64,000 bases of DNA from Paracyclopina nana (GCA_019096065.1 JAGUCH010000001.1:10044001-10108000); one strand, 5' to 3'; shown: positions 32,701 through 43,794, numbered from the stretch's first letter. Program-made: numbers and translations. Notes: generated from the letters alone by a model not told the origin.

Positions 32701-35700
32701 GCTGAATAAATGCGAAAAAACCGGTTTAGCTTAGCTAATTTTACCTTAGCTTAGCTTTTTCCGGCAATATGAGAACGGCCTAAAATATCATTAGCAGGTT
32801 CTCTCGACTGGTTCCCAATGCAACCTTTTGATCGATACCAAGTAACGGTATTTAAATACCCTTGTGTGGTGAAAAGCCAGGTATTTAATTACCTTTCCAC
32901 TACATAAGGGTATTTCGAAAGGTTGCATAACTGACCGACCCGACCATTAGCAGGTGACGCGGCCCGGGTATTTAAATACCCGTCACCTGCTAATGATGAG
33001 AAAACCTGCAAAGGATCGGGCCTAGTTCAACTCAATACTATAAGAGAGAGAGGACATAGAGCGACACATGCAGCTGAGCATCATGTGAAGGTCTAAATCG
33101 GATAGTAACCGAATGCTTAATCACTCAACCTCAATAAAAGTTGGCTAAGTAAAAGAGCCCTTTGTAGAATTTTGAGCGCACGTACGCGTACATCTCAGTT
33201 TGATTCGATGTCCTCTCTCTCTTATATAGTATTGAGTTGAACTAATCGGGCCATATTGTTGTTGAATGTCTTAGTCAGCTCTATATACAGCCTGAGTCGT
33301 CAAATACTTTACACGTTACAAATACTTTTAGATTGAAAGTGTAAAGTATTTGACGACTCAGGCTGTATATAGCACGCCGGTCACATTGGTCAAGACAGAG
33401 CGAGAAGTTAGCGATCACGGACGAACCTTGACTTTGTGGGCTGGAGGGCAGCCGGTGATGAGGAAACGATATCGATCGACAAACTCGTGGAAGGTGTGTC
33501 GAATGGGGTAGCCTGCGCGCCGTATGCGAATTGTCTCCATCATGCCCGAGTACCTGAGCTGGCGACAGCACAGCTCCCTGTCGAACATCTGCAGAGATGA
33601 ATGAATGATTAAACGCAAAAAGGCTGGAGGAGAGTGGACTTGCCAGCGGCTTCTTGAACTCGTTGGGCTTGATGCACCTGACGAAGAAGGGGTTGCACTG
33701 TCCGAGCGTGGTCATGAGGAGCTCGAGCGACTTTTTGAACTGACTCGACAGCGTGGGAGTTCTCTTTCTCGTCTCCGAGCCCATGTTGAGGTCCTCGGCG
33801 AACATGACCTGGAGGAATCGGTTTTTGGAGACGTGCACCAGCTGCAGCAGATCCGCGCTGAACGTGTCTCTGTTCTTCTCGAGGAAGCCCCTGGTGTCGT
33901 AGAAGACAACGCCGGCGAAGTGGTTGAGGCCGAAAGACGTGTTGATGTCCGACTTGGGCTTCAGGTAGTTGCGATTGTTGCCGTGTCCCCGGTGCAGCTT
34001 GTTGAGCATGGTCTGGTCGCTGCCCTTGGGAAACTTGCTCTCCTCGTCGATGAGGGCCATCAGGTTGAGCGGGCGGACGGCGATCAAGTCGAGCGCCTCC
34101 TGGTTATCCACGAACTCGATGTGGTGCCAGTTGATGGCCTCGAGGTTGTACTCCTCCTGCTCTAGCTTGAAAATGTGCTGCACGAAGAACTGCTGGAGGT
34201 TCTCGTTGGCGAAGTTGATGCAGAACTGCTCGAAGGAGTTGGAGTCGAAGTTTTCAAAGCCGAAAATGTCGAGGACGCCGATGGAGCTCCTCTCGAGGTC
34301 GGTGGCGCGGGCGTCCGGCTTGAAGATGGCGGCGTTGATCTTCCTGACGATCCAGACAAACAGCCTGCCGTAGATGCCCTTGGCGAAGGCGTCGCGCACG
34401 TCCTTGCTCTGGTTGGTGTTGAGCGTGGAAACGACGGACTCGCCCTGAGCAAAGATGGTGCGGCTGGTGAGCGCGTCGATGAGCGCCTTCGTGTTGACGC
34501 CGAGGATGGCAGCCACCCGCTCCACGTTGCTCTTGTCGGGGATGTCGGTGGCGTCGAGGTTGTCGATCACCTTGCCCTTGTACTTGATGTTGCCCATGTG
34601 GAGGAGGGCGGCGAGGATCTTGAGGATCTCCCAGATGTCCTGGTCCGACATCATGAGCACCTTCATGGCGGATCGGATGTCGGCAAACTCGGCGGCGTCG
34701 TCACGGCCCTCGCACACCACGCTGCTCCCCCCGCTGAGGTACTTGTAGTCGCTCGCCTCCTTCAGCTCCAGCTTGGCCTTGTGCTCCTTGGAGAGGCCGG
34801 CGAGCATGCAGTAGAAGATGTGGTAGTTGCGCTCCTCCTTGTTCTGGTGAACGATCCGCGACTTTTCCAGCAGGTACTGCTCGATCTTGGCCCCCTCGAT
34901 GACGCCGTTGCGCGTGAAGTGGATGTCGATGTACTTGCCGAAGCGCGAGGAGTTGTCATTGCGCACCGTCTTGGCGTTGCCGAACGCCTCCAGGATGGGA
35001 TTGGCCTCGAGGATCTGCTGCTCGATCCAAGAGTGCTTGCCGGAGATGGCGGCCAAGTACTGCAGGATCAGCTTGGTGCTCTCCGTCTTGCCGGCGCCGG
35101 ACTCGCCGGAGATGACGACGCACTGGTTCTGGCGGGTCCTCCGCATCAGCGAGTAGCAGTTGTCTCCGATGGCGAAGATGTGCGGCGGCAGCTCGCCGAT
35201 CTTCTTCTCCTTGTACAGCTGGATCTGCTCGGCCGTGTAGATGGGCAGGATCTGATAGGGGTTCACGGCCACGAGGATCGACCCCGTGTACGTGTAGATG
35301 AGGTTGTCGTTGTAGCGGATGAGCAGGTTGCGCAGGATGCCGGCCTCGTGCAGGTCGCCCAGGCTGATCATGTCCTCCACGCCCTGCACCGAGGTCGGGT
35401 GCATGGCCTTGATGCGCCGCTCGGGCGTCAGCCACACCTCCTCGCCGTCGTCGTCGATCACCTGGATCCTGCGGCCCTCGGCGGACATCACCCGGGCCCC
35501 GATGGCCACGTCGAATTCTCGCTTCGACACCGGCTCGATCCATATGTAGTCCCCCTGAAACGTACGTATGTAAGCTAGCTACGGCGTAATTTTGCGATGC
35601 ACGCACGGGAATCAGGACTTGCTTCTCGTCCTCCTCCACGCCCATCGAGGCTGCGGGACGTTTCGCTTGCATGACGTGGACTGACTAGCTGCTATCTTAT

Positions 35701-35826
35701 CGGCAGTGGGCTGATGTATTCCGCCGACATTATCATGCACGTACATGTTATATGCGACGTCACTCCCGCTCCGCTGAAGCATGCATAATTGATGTTGGGT
35801 ATACTTACGCGAGTTACGATCACCAT
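23783..35826 (-). CDS. Myo7a: Myosin VIIa (complete, 17 coding exons, two first exons)
   Basis: Unconventional myosin motor of actin-based protrusions and sensory cells. Exons: 35826-35809 (1a) or 35672-35607 (1b), 35554-33644, 33588-33427, 31873-31705, 31652-31342, 31291-30848, 30795-30491, 30430-29666, 29002-28735, 28677-28433, 28265-28096, 28041-27848, 27790-27407, 26849-26327, 26271-26143, 24410-24046, 23989-23783. All phases join. The product is 2189 aa with 1a or 2205 with 1b; human MYO7A is 2215. Domains: motor about 60-735 with P-loop GESGAGKT, switch [10 protein letters not shown] and switch [10 protein letters not shown]; five IQ motifs to about 870; charged helix to 930; MyTH4 about 1000-1235; FERM to 1590; SH3 about 1605-1668; second MyTH4 and FERM to the end. 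Introns starting at 33643 (GCAAGT) and 28734 (GCATGA) use GC donors. Drosophila crinkled is the equivalent gene. Confidence 0.97.
24459..24630. mobile_element. Harbinger-like MITE (AGGGCGTTCTCATAT ends) in a myosin VIIa intron
   Basis: It begins AGGGCGTTCTCATAT and ends with the inverse. It is flanked by TTA on both sides, a 3-bp duplication as in PIF/Harbinger. The interior is palindromic around TTTTGTCCGGACAAAA. A second, more worn copy lies at about 29368-29525 and a fragment near 40415-40430. Confidence 0.7.
24646..25649. mobile_element. GTTCAACTCAAT MITE split by a 784-bp element
   Basis: The left arm TAGTTCAACTCAATATTATA starts at 24646 and the right TIR is cut at CTTATAG (24846), resuming as ATAGTATTGAGTTGAAC (25631-25647). 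The intact relative at 33023-33244 shows the uninterrupted TIR. The inserted piece is 24847-25630 with ATAG on both sides. Confidence 0.85.
24847..25630. mobile_element. 784-bp element with 4-bp ATAG duplication, copy 1
   Basis: It starts GGCGAAACTAG, ends TTTTGCTCCCC and is flanked by ATAG. The second copy at 61050-62283 is also flanked by ATAG and carries a hAT-like insertion. There is no clear long terminal inverted repeat and no open frame, so its class is unresolved. Confidence 0.75.
32262..32782. mobile_element. Inverted-repeat element (AGGCCGATTTCATATT ends) in myosin intron 3
   Basis: Left AAGGCCGATTTCATATTATC pairs with right CAATATGAGAACGGCCTAAA. The subterminal part is rich in AAGCTAAG words. 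Flanking TA or TAA may be a duplication. There is no open frame. Confidence 0.6.
32785..33012. repeat. Nested palindromes with GGTATTTAAATACC cores
   Basis: CATTAGCAGGTGAC (about 32944) pairs with GTCACCTGCTAATG (about 32980) around GGGTATTTAAATACCC. A second GGTATTTAAATACCC lies near 32849, with an outer pair GCAACCTTTTGATC / CGAAAGGTTGC. It probably represents one foldback element in another. Confidence 0.6.
33023..33244. mobile_element. GTTCAACTCAAT MITE, intact copy, 222 bp
   Basis: The terminal inverted repeats are about 35 bp, starting TAGTTCAACTCAATACTATA, and are nearly perfect. TA stands at each end. It lies in myosin VIIa intron 3. Confidence 0.9.
33287..33366. mobile_element. 80-bp palindromic MITE with ACAGCCTG ends at a TATAT site
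   Basis: ACAGCCTGAGTCGTCAAATA is mirrored by its inverse ending CTGT at 33366. It is flanked by ATAT on both sides. It shares the ACAG...CTGT ends and target with the elements at 12758, 39375 and 55621. Confidence 0.8.
35607..35672 (-). other. Myo7a: Alternative first coding exon 1b of myosin VIIa
   Basis: It encodes a 22-residue start ([18 protein letters not shown]...) and ends CCC|GTGCGT in phase 0 with exon 2. The donor is weaker than that of exon 1a. Confidence 0.65.
35809..35826 (-). other. Myo7a: Alternative first coding exon 1a of myosin VIIa (MVIVTR)
   Basis: ATG GTG ATC GTA ACT CGC followed by a consensus GTAAGT donor, phase 0. Joined to exon 2 it gives [14 protein letters not shown], the usual myosin VII N-terminus. 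Confidence 0.75.
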
Positions 35827-36334
35827 CTTGACTCCGTTCACCTCATGACCGGAACTGAGTGAAGCGATGCAACACGCCCTCCTAGCTTCCGGCTTTTCTG
35901 CTTCAAGCGGAAGGACTCTCCGCGAACGTCAACGGGGCAACACTGCATCGTACAGTTAGCGCCAACGGGACACGGACAGCAGCTAGCTGGCGAGATCGCG
36001 CCGCCACTAGCTCTTCTTACCTGGAGCTGCTGCGGCCTGCGGACTACCTGGCGAAACTAGCTCTCTCGCGCCAACCGCAAGCCTCTCGATCTCTCGTTAC
36101 ATGGCACGTTTATTTTCAACAACCTCCATCCTCGTTTCATAAGATGCACAACGGGTAAAAGCCGGGTTTCGCTATACGTGCTTGATCTGACAACGCATCG
36201 CGCGCAAGCACCTACTTCATTGAGGAGGGCAACGCAAACTTTGTAGAAAAAAAGAGAGCCTATCACAGCTATGTAGATGTAAACGGGATGTTAGTACAAC
36301 AAGTTGGCTTTCCGCTGCTAAAGGGTCGTCCGTC

Positions 36335-39300
36335 TCACGTCTCGTCGCGGCTGGAGACGACGGGGGCGGCCGCCACCGCCGGGCCTTCTTCGCCGTGGAT
36401 CAAATGCGACAGCTTCTCCAGGCTCTTCCTCACCTGCAACGGGAAGCGCGGTCATGATGCGCGCAAATGCGACAAATGCTACTATACCGAGGAGATCTGC
36501 TCGACGTTGTCGTCGAGAACTCTTTGTATCTGCTCCTTCGACTCGTCGGCCTCGTTCGACGTCCATTCCACCTTCTTGGGGTAGCGAGATTCCACCTAAA
36601 AGAAAGATGGGCTTTCAGAGCGCTTCCGAGGCCCGCACGCATCGTACCTGTCGTTGCAGCGAATCTATCCTGAAGACCAGGTAAAGGGAGGAGCAGAAAA
36701 GGAAGACGAGAAGGACGACCACGAACACCGAGAGAAGGCTAGATTTTGATACATGGCCCAGAAAGGCCCCTGGCCCGTGAGTGAGGCTCGAACTCCTTCT
36801 CAATGCCGTGGAGTCAGCAGGCCCTGTGCCCAAGGAACAAGTTTTAGTCACGCTTCGTCTTTCATTTCTTATATGTAATGCATCATGAGCGGCGTATAGC
36901 GTCGATAGCATTTCGCATTTGCCATTCAGCATAATTTTTCTTTTTGAATAATTTTTTAAAGGTGAACTTTTTACGGTCTCGCCTCTGAGCTGAGCACAAG
37001 GCGGCGTTCCCGTATGCCTCTTTTTCGTAACTATGCCGTCGCTGGACACGGAAGGATTATTTGTGGCCCCAATGTTTTTCCATTCATAAGTATGACCCCA
37101 ATCGGCAAAATTTCGCGCGGTTAATGCCAATGATTGCAAATATCACGTATTTGTGATAGTATTTGATGGAAAGCAATTTTCGCAGTTAACCAATTCGTCT
37201 CAGTTCATATAACTACACATATATATTATCTATTTATATATGTAAACAATTTATAAAACAAGCTAATAAAATAGCTGAGCAAAAATCGAGTGGCATTTTT
37301 GCGGGCTCGAGCTTGCGAGAGCCAAGTAATGCTACGAGATTTTTACTTTGCAAAATGAGCTCAGATATTTTGTAAGCCTGTTTTATAATTAGTTTAAATA
37401 TATATACGATTTTATATGATGGAAAGTAATTTTCAAATGTTAATGAAGTTACCAGACCATGCAATCTTGACTTAGCATCTGATCCATTACTTTGAAGGCT
37501 TGGGTTGAGAGGCCCTCAGTAAGGCAAGAGTAGTTGAAAGGGTTAATCAATCAATTAAAAATTGTGCATTTTGAATTTGACTCTTTTTGGAGCTTAAAGA
37601 TCTGTTAGATAAAGTTTTATCTGGTATCTCTGATAGAGACTCTACTCTTCTACTAAGCTTAGCTCAGCTTAGAAGAAGAATAAAATGGAATTCTAACAGC
37701 AATTTTTCTAACTGTAATGGTAGCTCAGTCAGTAGAGCGCTGGATTCCTAATCCTGGGGTACAGGGTTTGATCCCCATACATGGCATTTTTTCTCCTTTT
37801 TTCTGCAATCGGATTTAGTCCTTGGACAATGTCATTGTAACAGAGGAGCAACACACCAAGATGATCTGTAGTATAAGGTGAGCTCGTGTCGTAGGTTTAC
37901 TATAGCACTCGGCCAGACTATGCTGTGGTAAGCTTGTAGACTAATTTTAATAGAGCACTGTGGATTATGCATCTTCACATTTAAGAATTTAGCCAGCTAT
38001 TGACTCAAAATGCCAAATGGGCTACGAGTTGGATTTTTTTCTGAACATATCTGGTAGCTCAACAGAAAGAGCGTGAGATTAGCCGGCTTGCCAAGAATTT
38101 CATCGCACCCTCGCGCTATGAAGTAAACTACATTAGCGCCCCCTTCACTTAGACGAAAAACTAAAATAGATTGAGTGATTTCAAGTTACTTGTTACCGTC
38201 AACATTTGCCATACGATATGGGGCTGCAACACACCTTATAAAATACTTTATAATGTGTGTCAATTGATAAAGTTAAACGTCAGAGCTTTTATATATGTGT
38301 AGTAATATGAACTGAGACGAATTGGTAAACTGAATTATACATGCGAAAATTGCTTTCCATCATATAAAAGCTCTGACATTTTACTTTATCAAGTGACACA
38401 CATTATAAAGTATTTTATAAGGTGTGTTGCTCCTCTGTTTGATCATGATATAGGGAACCGTAAACGGTACCATATTTATCCTTCCGGCGAGCTCATAAGA
38501 TTTCAGACGGCTGATCGCTTATTACGCTGCGCCGTCTGAATAAGCAAAATGCCTAATTTTCTTTATTATTTCTTGCAAGGCATAATTTTTACAAGCTTAA
38601 GTAGAGCCTTAGTTTCAAGTAGACCAATTATATTTACATCTTACTGTATTATGAGTGCTATATTTCATGAAAATCCATCTTTTCCTAAAATTCCAGGCTG
38701 GCCTTTGGGCTGGCTTAAGGGCAAGCTAGAGCACTAATTAAAAGTGTTCCCAGATTGACGCATTAAATTTAATTGGCTTTTTTAGCAGGAAGCTGGCTCT
38801 TTTTGACTTTTTTATGCAGTTCACATCTAGTGGCTCATTTGTTGAACGTTTCAACTACGCTCGCGCACTGATGACGTTAAGCCGTCTGAACTAGTTCAAC
38901 TGTATTATTCAGTCCATCTACTGCAGTCAGCTTGACTTCGGGTTCCTATTGTCCAAGAAGTAAATCCCATTGCAGAAAAAAGTAAAATAGGAGAAATAAT
39001 GCCCTGTGCTCGTATGGGGATCGAACCCTGAACATCAAGATTGGGAGTCCAGCGCTCAATTGACTGAGCTACCATTACAGTTAGAATTCCGTTTTATTCT
39101 TTGACTAAGCAGAGCTAAGCTTAGTAGAAGAGTAGAGTCTCTATCAGATATACCAGACGTAACTTGATCTAACACATCTTTTGGCTCCAAAAAGTGCCAA
39201 ATCCAAATGCACAATTTTTAATTGATTGATCAACGCTTTCAACTACTTTTGCACTACTGAGGACCTCTCAACCCTAGCCTTCAAAGTAATGGATCAGATG

Positions 39301-41922
39301 CTAAGTCAATATTGCCTAGTCTGGTAACTTTATTGACATTTGAAAATTACTTTCCATCATATAAAATCGTATATACAGTCTGTTTCAGAGATATCTACGC
39401 ACTTTGAAATCAAAAGTTTGTGTTACGGATTTGATAAATGCTAGACATAATGGATATCGTTGGAAACCTTGAAACTCTGGTCTTCTTTTTTATTAATATC
39501 ACTTTTGATAAAAATTAATTAAGGTTTGGATTAAAAGCCTAAAATAAAAAAGCACTCAAAAATGGCACCCATTTTTTTGATGGCAATGCACACATTTCAA
39601 AATGGTCAAAATTGCGAATTTTGTCGTTTTTTTTTTTTCGATAAAGGATTAATTGTTCTTCTCAGCATTAAAATACTAATGGTTCATCAGTGATTTTGAT
39701 TTTATTATGAAAATGCTTGATTTTAGCTGAATTCAGTAGGTGAAAAATTGCACTTTTGCTCTAAAAAAGTTGCCACGGAAAAATTTAATTTTCTTATCTT
39801 TTTTACTTTTATTTTGGGATTTTCACTGCTACAAAATAGATGGCAAAAGATTCAAGCTTTCCAACGATATCCATTTTGTACCGCATTTCTCAAATCCGCA
39901 ACACAAACTTTTGATTTCAAAGTGCGTAGAATTCTCTGAAACAGGCTGTATATGTAAACAAATTATAAAACAGGCTTACAAAATATCTGAGCTCATTTTG
40001 TTAAGTAAAAATCTTGTAGCATCACTTGCAAAGTTGCCACTCGATTTTTACTTTACAAAATTTGCTCAGCTTTTTTATTAGCTTGTTTTATAAATTGTTT
40101 ACATATATAAAATTATTTTTCAGGTTTCATCTTGACAGCTAAATAGCGAATGCTACTTAATGTTTTTACCTCAAAAAAAGCTCCATAGTCGTCACGTTGG
40201 AAAACTTAATTGTTTACTCCACTTTTGGTAGCGCAATCTGAATATTTTCGCAAGCTTTCATAAAGGTGTGAATTCGCGCCTGCAGGCCGATTGAGGTGAA
40301 GTCTTGCATGCTAGTGTGTTTTCAAGGTAGGATGGAATTCGTGTTTTCACTTAAAAGACAATTGAAAAAAAAAAGAAAAAAAAACATGACTTAGGTATGA
40401 GCAAAAGTCCAATATGAGAATGCCCTTTTAAAAGTCTCTTGTTCTGCATGTAGAGAATTCATGGTGGCGTTTCCGCGGTCATCATCGATTCTTATGTAGT
40501 TCCATCACAAACCTCCTCAGCACACAAAAATAATTGGCTTGGTCGCTATGAAATCTCCTGAAGAGAGAGACTAGCCTAAATTGCTGCCATCGCAACCTCG
40601 CAAATGCACAAGAATAAATAACGATAGAAGACGCAGAAGAGCCATTGGAGCCACTTATCCTCTGACGCTGCAACTTCTTAAGTATCAAACTAACTCTTTA
40701 CAATTGAACCTAGCTTAAGTGGGGACTAGAGGTCACCTGATGAAGGCGCGACGGAGGCCATGATGGGAGCCGTGGTTGCCTGGTAGTAAAGAGTGCCGTT
40801 GTTTTGGCTCATTCGCTTGACAACGTAGGATGTTTCCAGGGTGTTGTTTACCTCGGAGACGCATGGCATCAGGGTCTCATCTCCGGGTGGCTCGGAATCC
40901 GAGCTTTCGTTGATGATGTCGTCGAGCTCCCCGCCATCGTGCGCGTCGGACTGAAATGGTGGCAAATGTTGGAAAGCGGAGCTGGGTTTGCTTGCTGAAC
41001 GTACCGCTTGAAGCATCAAGTCCGTTCTCCCTGCTCCACGGATGGCGCGCTTCCAGATGCTCGTCATGAGCTTGAACGTGGAATCGCGGGACAGGAGCGA
41101 GGCGAATATATGCTTGACATCGTCCTCCGTGCTCACGCCCACCGCGTTCGGAATGATTTTCGCCGTTTTCTCCTTGGTGATTTTCGTCACCGACCGCACC
41201 GGGATTTGCAACTGGAATAGACGCGCGCATAAGCTAAGTGCGTATGGATGCCCCCCAACTACTTCGTACCCTGGTCACGTAGCCGAATACGTTGGAATGG
41301 AAGGCGAAGTAGTTTTCCGTGATGTAGAGGTGTCCTTGCAGCAGGATGTCGCTGACAAGCGCGCACGAGTATCCTGAAAGACGAATGCTAGATGAACGCG
41401 TATCAAAGCGTAATGATGCGCTAGCTCGCAGTACTCTGCAGCACAACTTCCTCTTGCGGCAGTTGCTTGAAGTTCTTGATGAACTTTTTCTGCCTCGACC
41501 GGTTGCCGCTCGTCTGGTGGTGTTGCTGCTCCAAGTCCGACTCCGAGTCGTCACCGGCGGCGGCCACGGCCGCGGCCACCGCAGGGGACACGCCGTGAGC
41601 CGTCAAGTCCCCGCAGCTCGCCTTGCTTCCCGAACTGGACTGATGCCTGAGCCCGCTGAAATGCATGATGAGCATTGAATTGCAGCGGAGACACTTTCGG
41701 TCTACGCGCATCTACCTCTCAAGCTCCGTGGGCTCGTCGTTGACGTAGGGAGTCCGCGTCTCATGGCTCGGCTGCGCTTCCCTGGCTGCCTCGCAAACGG
41801 CCTCGAACGGGTTCACCGAGGTGGAAGAAGTGGATTTGCGTTCGTGTTTCGGACTCCCGGGTGCGGAATGCGACCAAGTGTCGCTGCTGCCTCCTCGACT
41901 GTTGCCCGCCGGCGGCCGCCTG
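36335..41922 (-). CDS. GRAMD2-like GRAM-domain membrane protein (5' end not resolved)
   Basis: Exons from the 5' side: about 41922-41716, 41655-41435, 41373-41270, 41211-41005, 40950-40737, 36823-36648, 36595-36488, 36433-36335. Phases fit and the stop is at 36335-36337. The product shows a Ser-rich N-terminus, a GRAM domain (FKQLPQEEVVLQRYSC, DILLQGHLYITENYFAFHSN, KEKTAKIIPNAV) over exons 2-4, a 70-residue Ser/acidic linker, then one hydrophobic segment (LLSVFVVVLLVFLFC) near the C-terminus followed by a short coiled tail. GRAM plus a C-terminal membrane anchor without a VASt domain is the GRAMD2A/2B layout: an ER protein at contacts with the plasma membrane. The start codon is probably upstream of 41922 and I could not choose it. 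The 3.9-kb intron (40736-36824) is filled by nested transposons. Confidence 0.85.
37710..37790 (+). repeat. tRNA-like core, left arm
   Basis: GGTAGCTCAGTCAGTAGAGC (A box) and GGGTTTGATCCCC (B box) stand at tRNA spacing, with anticodon-loop TTCCTAA. TGTA-ATGG could pair with CCATACA if one base is bulged. It is likely a tRNA-derived SINE head or pseudogene. Confidence 0.55.
37840..38438. mobile_element. Inverted-repeat MITE (ACAGAGGAGCAACACACC ends) split by a MULE-like insertion
   Basis: ACAGAGGAGCAACACACCTT and its inverse at 38438 pair over about 50 bp when the 368-bp insertion is left out. It sits between the two arms of the larger element. Its centre holds a fragment (GCGAAAATTGCTTTCCATCA) shared with 37.16, 55.43 and 60.09 kb. 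Confidence 0.75.
37858..38225 (+). mobile_element. 368-bp element with 10-bp duplication, copy 1 (Mutator-like?)
   Basis: It starts AAGATGATCTG, ends GATATGGGGCT and is flanked by GCAACACACC at 37848-37857 and 38226-38235. The second copy is 47775-48139 in reverse orientation with a 9/10-bp duplication. The ends show no inverted repeat. An internal GGTAGCTCAACAGAAAGAGC resembles a tRNA D-arm. Nine- or ten-bp duplications suggest Mutator-like mobilisation; a tRNA SINE with fixed ends is the alternative. Confidence 0.75.
39003..39085 (-). repeat. tRNA-like core, right arm
   Basis: Read on the minus strand: GGTAGCTCAGTCAATTGAGC and a perfect B box GGTTCGATCCC. It is the counterpart of 37710-37790 with a different anticodon loop (CTCCCAA), so the two arms have diverged. 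Confidence 0.55.
39375..39949. mobile_element. 575-bp element with ACAGTCTGTTTCAGAG ends at a TATAT site
   Basis: ACAGTCTGTTTCAGAGA at 39375 is inverted at 39949 (TCTCTGAAACAGGCTGT), with ATAT at both ends. It shares internal words (GATATCGTTGGAAA) with the MITE family at 12758 and 55621. It interrupts the right arm at the same point as those two. Confidence 0.8.
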
Positions 41923-42199
41923 CTGGAACATGCACGTACACGTGGTGATGGGCGCCTTCAACGACTTGCTTCGATCCCTACCTGGTCGCCTTCCTTCCCA
42001 TCCCCCCTTGGTGATTTGACAGAGGCAAAAGCGGCCGCGGAGGTGCAGGTTGGTCTTCATTGGAGACAACCATAATAGGTGAGAAGGAGTTAAGCTATGA
42101 CTAGTATCGTCATGCCAACGACATGATGGTAAGGTCGGCCTCTGAGGCCTCGATGGTCTCAACCAGAACCGCCGGTGACAGCAGCAGGTTCAAGCTCAC

Positions 42200-43790
42200 T
42201 GCTTTTAATAAGTTTCAGCTGCTGTTTGGCTTTCACTGCCATTCATTGGTGGAAGAGGCCAGGAGGAGCAGCCAGGAGAACGACGCACGGCAAGGCTGGC
42301 TACTGCTGATGGCTTTCTAGGCTTACTTCAGTACTCCTTGTGGTCCTTTCCCCTCGGGCCGAGCGCTTGGAGAAGATGGCGAAGCAAACATTTCAAGCGC
42401 AGAAACCAGACCTTCATCTGCATGGGATGGCAACTACTTATCATCATATCACACATTGATCTAGATAACCCGCCCCATATCTCCGACAAGCAAGCCCTAA
42501 ACGACTGCACTAATGTAAATGATCAGCTGATCAAACAAAATTGTAGAGGTGATAAAAACCCCTGACCCTATGTTTGATCAGCTGACTTACTACAAAGCCT
42601 GCCACTTTGGAGGAAAGCGGATTAGCTTCAAAAGGTCTTTGAACGGTCTTATGTCACAATACCATTAGAGTGCCTCATGTTTTTCCTCAACACCATCAAT
42701 ATGCTCTAAAAATCAAAATATGTATATCGATTTCCGGAATGAGTCGTCAAAAAGGAGTTGGGCGGTTGAGTTCTTACTGAAACTAGCTAGTGTCCAAGAT
42801 TGGGAGCTGTGCAACACCGCCACAATAAATTACGGGAAACCGTACTTTGATCTACGTTTTCAGATCTACTGGGAGTTTATGTTTTACGATCTACGACCAT
42901 ATTTTAAAGATCTAAGGCGGAGTAGCTGGAGACAATTTTGTACCTGTGCTTTAAAGTCTATTGGCGTCTTTTTTAAGATGTACAGTACTATGATCTGTTT
43001 TATAGGGTGTTCTGTTCCGGCCCTGCCTGGCAGGTGCGCTGCGCGCGCACTTGCTCGCTCGGCTGTCATGAGAAGAAGCCGTCCTCTACTCAGCGCCACT
43101 TCCATTTTTGTTGTAAGAATTCAGTGTAAGAAAAGAATTTGAAAAGAATAGAACTATATGTTCCTTTGATTGATTTACTTGTTTGACTCTCTTTTAAGAG
43201 TAGTACTTTTATTTTGTGATACTATGTGTTTTATATATTATGTGTGTGTGGTCTATAGTCTTTAGAAGTACTTGTCTTTGTCAGGATTGATCATTGTCTT
43301 ATTAGAAGTCTGGAGCAAAGCTCCCTTAGCTTAGATTGCATAGCAATTAAGTGAGACAGTCTCATATTTTATTTGGTAGTCTTTATTAGAAGCATCTTAT
43401 GCAGCACTACTGGGACTGAAGTACCATCAGTGTCTTCTGTGTCCTGGATGTCTTCTTGATCTTGATCCTGTTGATCATAGTGCTGTCAGCCAGGCTGTTC
43501 TTCTCAGAATCCTCTTAGGGTCTCCTCACCAGACAGGTTGGAGGAGATTTCACATACGTTGCCGGTCATCCTCACGAGCTCCAAGAGTTCGATCTGCCTG
43601 GGCATATTCCAGAGGGTGACTACAACAGTTCATCTATGCCTCGTTTCCTTTTAAAGGTCCTGGACGAAATCAATTGCTGTTTCATATAAAAAACTTCAAC
43701 ATTCGGTTCACTGCCAACAAGTATTGCACATATTGCTCACCTTTTCACTCTTTCTCTTACAGTCTGAGCTCGCCAGCACTCAATAGCCCG
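42200..43790. other. Intergenic stretch upstream of the GRAMD2-like gene
   Basis: It may contain unresolved 5' exons or promoter of the GRAMD2-like gene (42.0-42.3 kb is GC-richer). Otherwise I see AT-rich sequence and one GC-rich patch near 43015-43080. I can support no further gene. Confidence 0.4.
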
Positions 43791-43794
43791 GTTC

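Larger units (their letters stand above)
37215..40110. mobile_element. Long inverted-repeat element with arms of about 600 bp and tRNA-like cores
   Basis: The left arm (37215-37838) and right arm (38948-40110, enlarged by a 575-bp insert) are inverted copies. From outside in, each arm has TATATGTAAACA, the CTCGAGC block, TAAAATCGTATAT, AAAATTACTTTCCATCATAT, CTCTACTCTTCTACTAAGCT and a tRNA-like core. Partial arms recur at 12.28-16.5, 45.71-45.91, 55.42-56.12 and 60.06-60.24 kb. There is no transposase between the arms. Confidence 0.7.

Noticed and set aside
34175-35578. 467-codon plus-strand open frame opposite the myosin motor domain
   Set aside because: It is the antisense shadow of a GC-rich, strongly biased coding exon, with Val/Leu/Asp-rich low-complexity translation and no motif.
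37710-37790. A functional tRNA gene (also 20959, 39003, 60892 and 62284)
   Set aside because: A and B boxes are recognisable but the acceptor and T stems pair poorly, and two lie in repeat arms. Pseudogenes or SINE heads are more likely.
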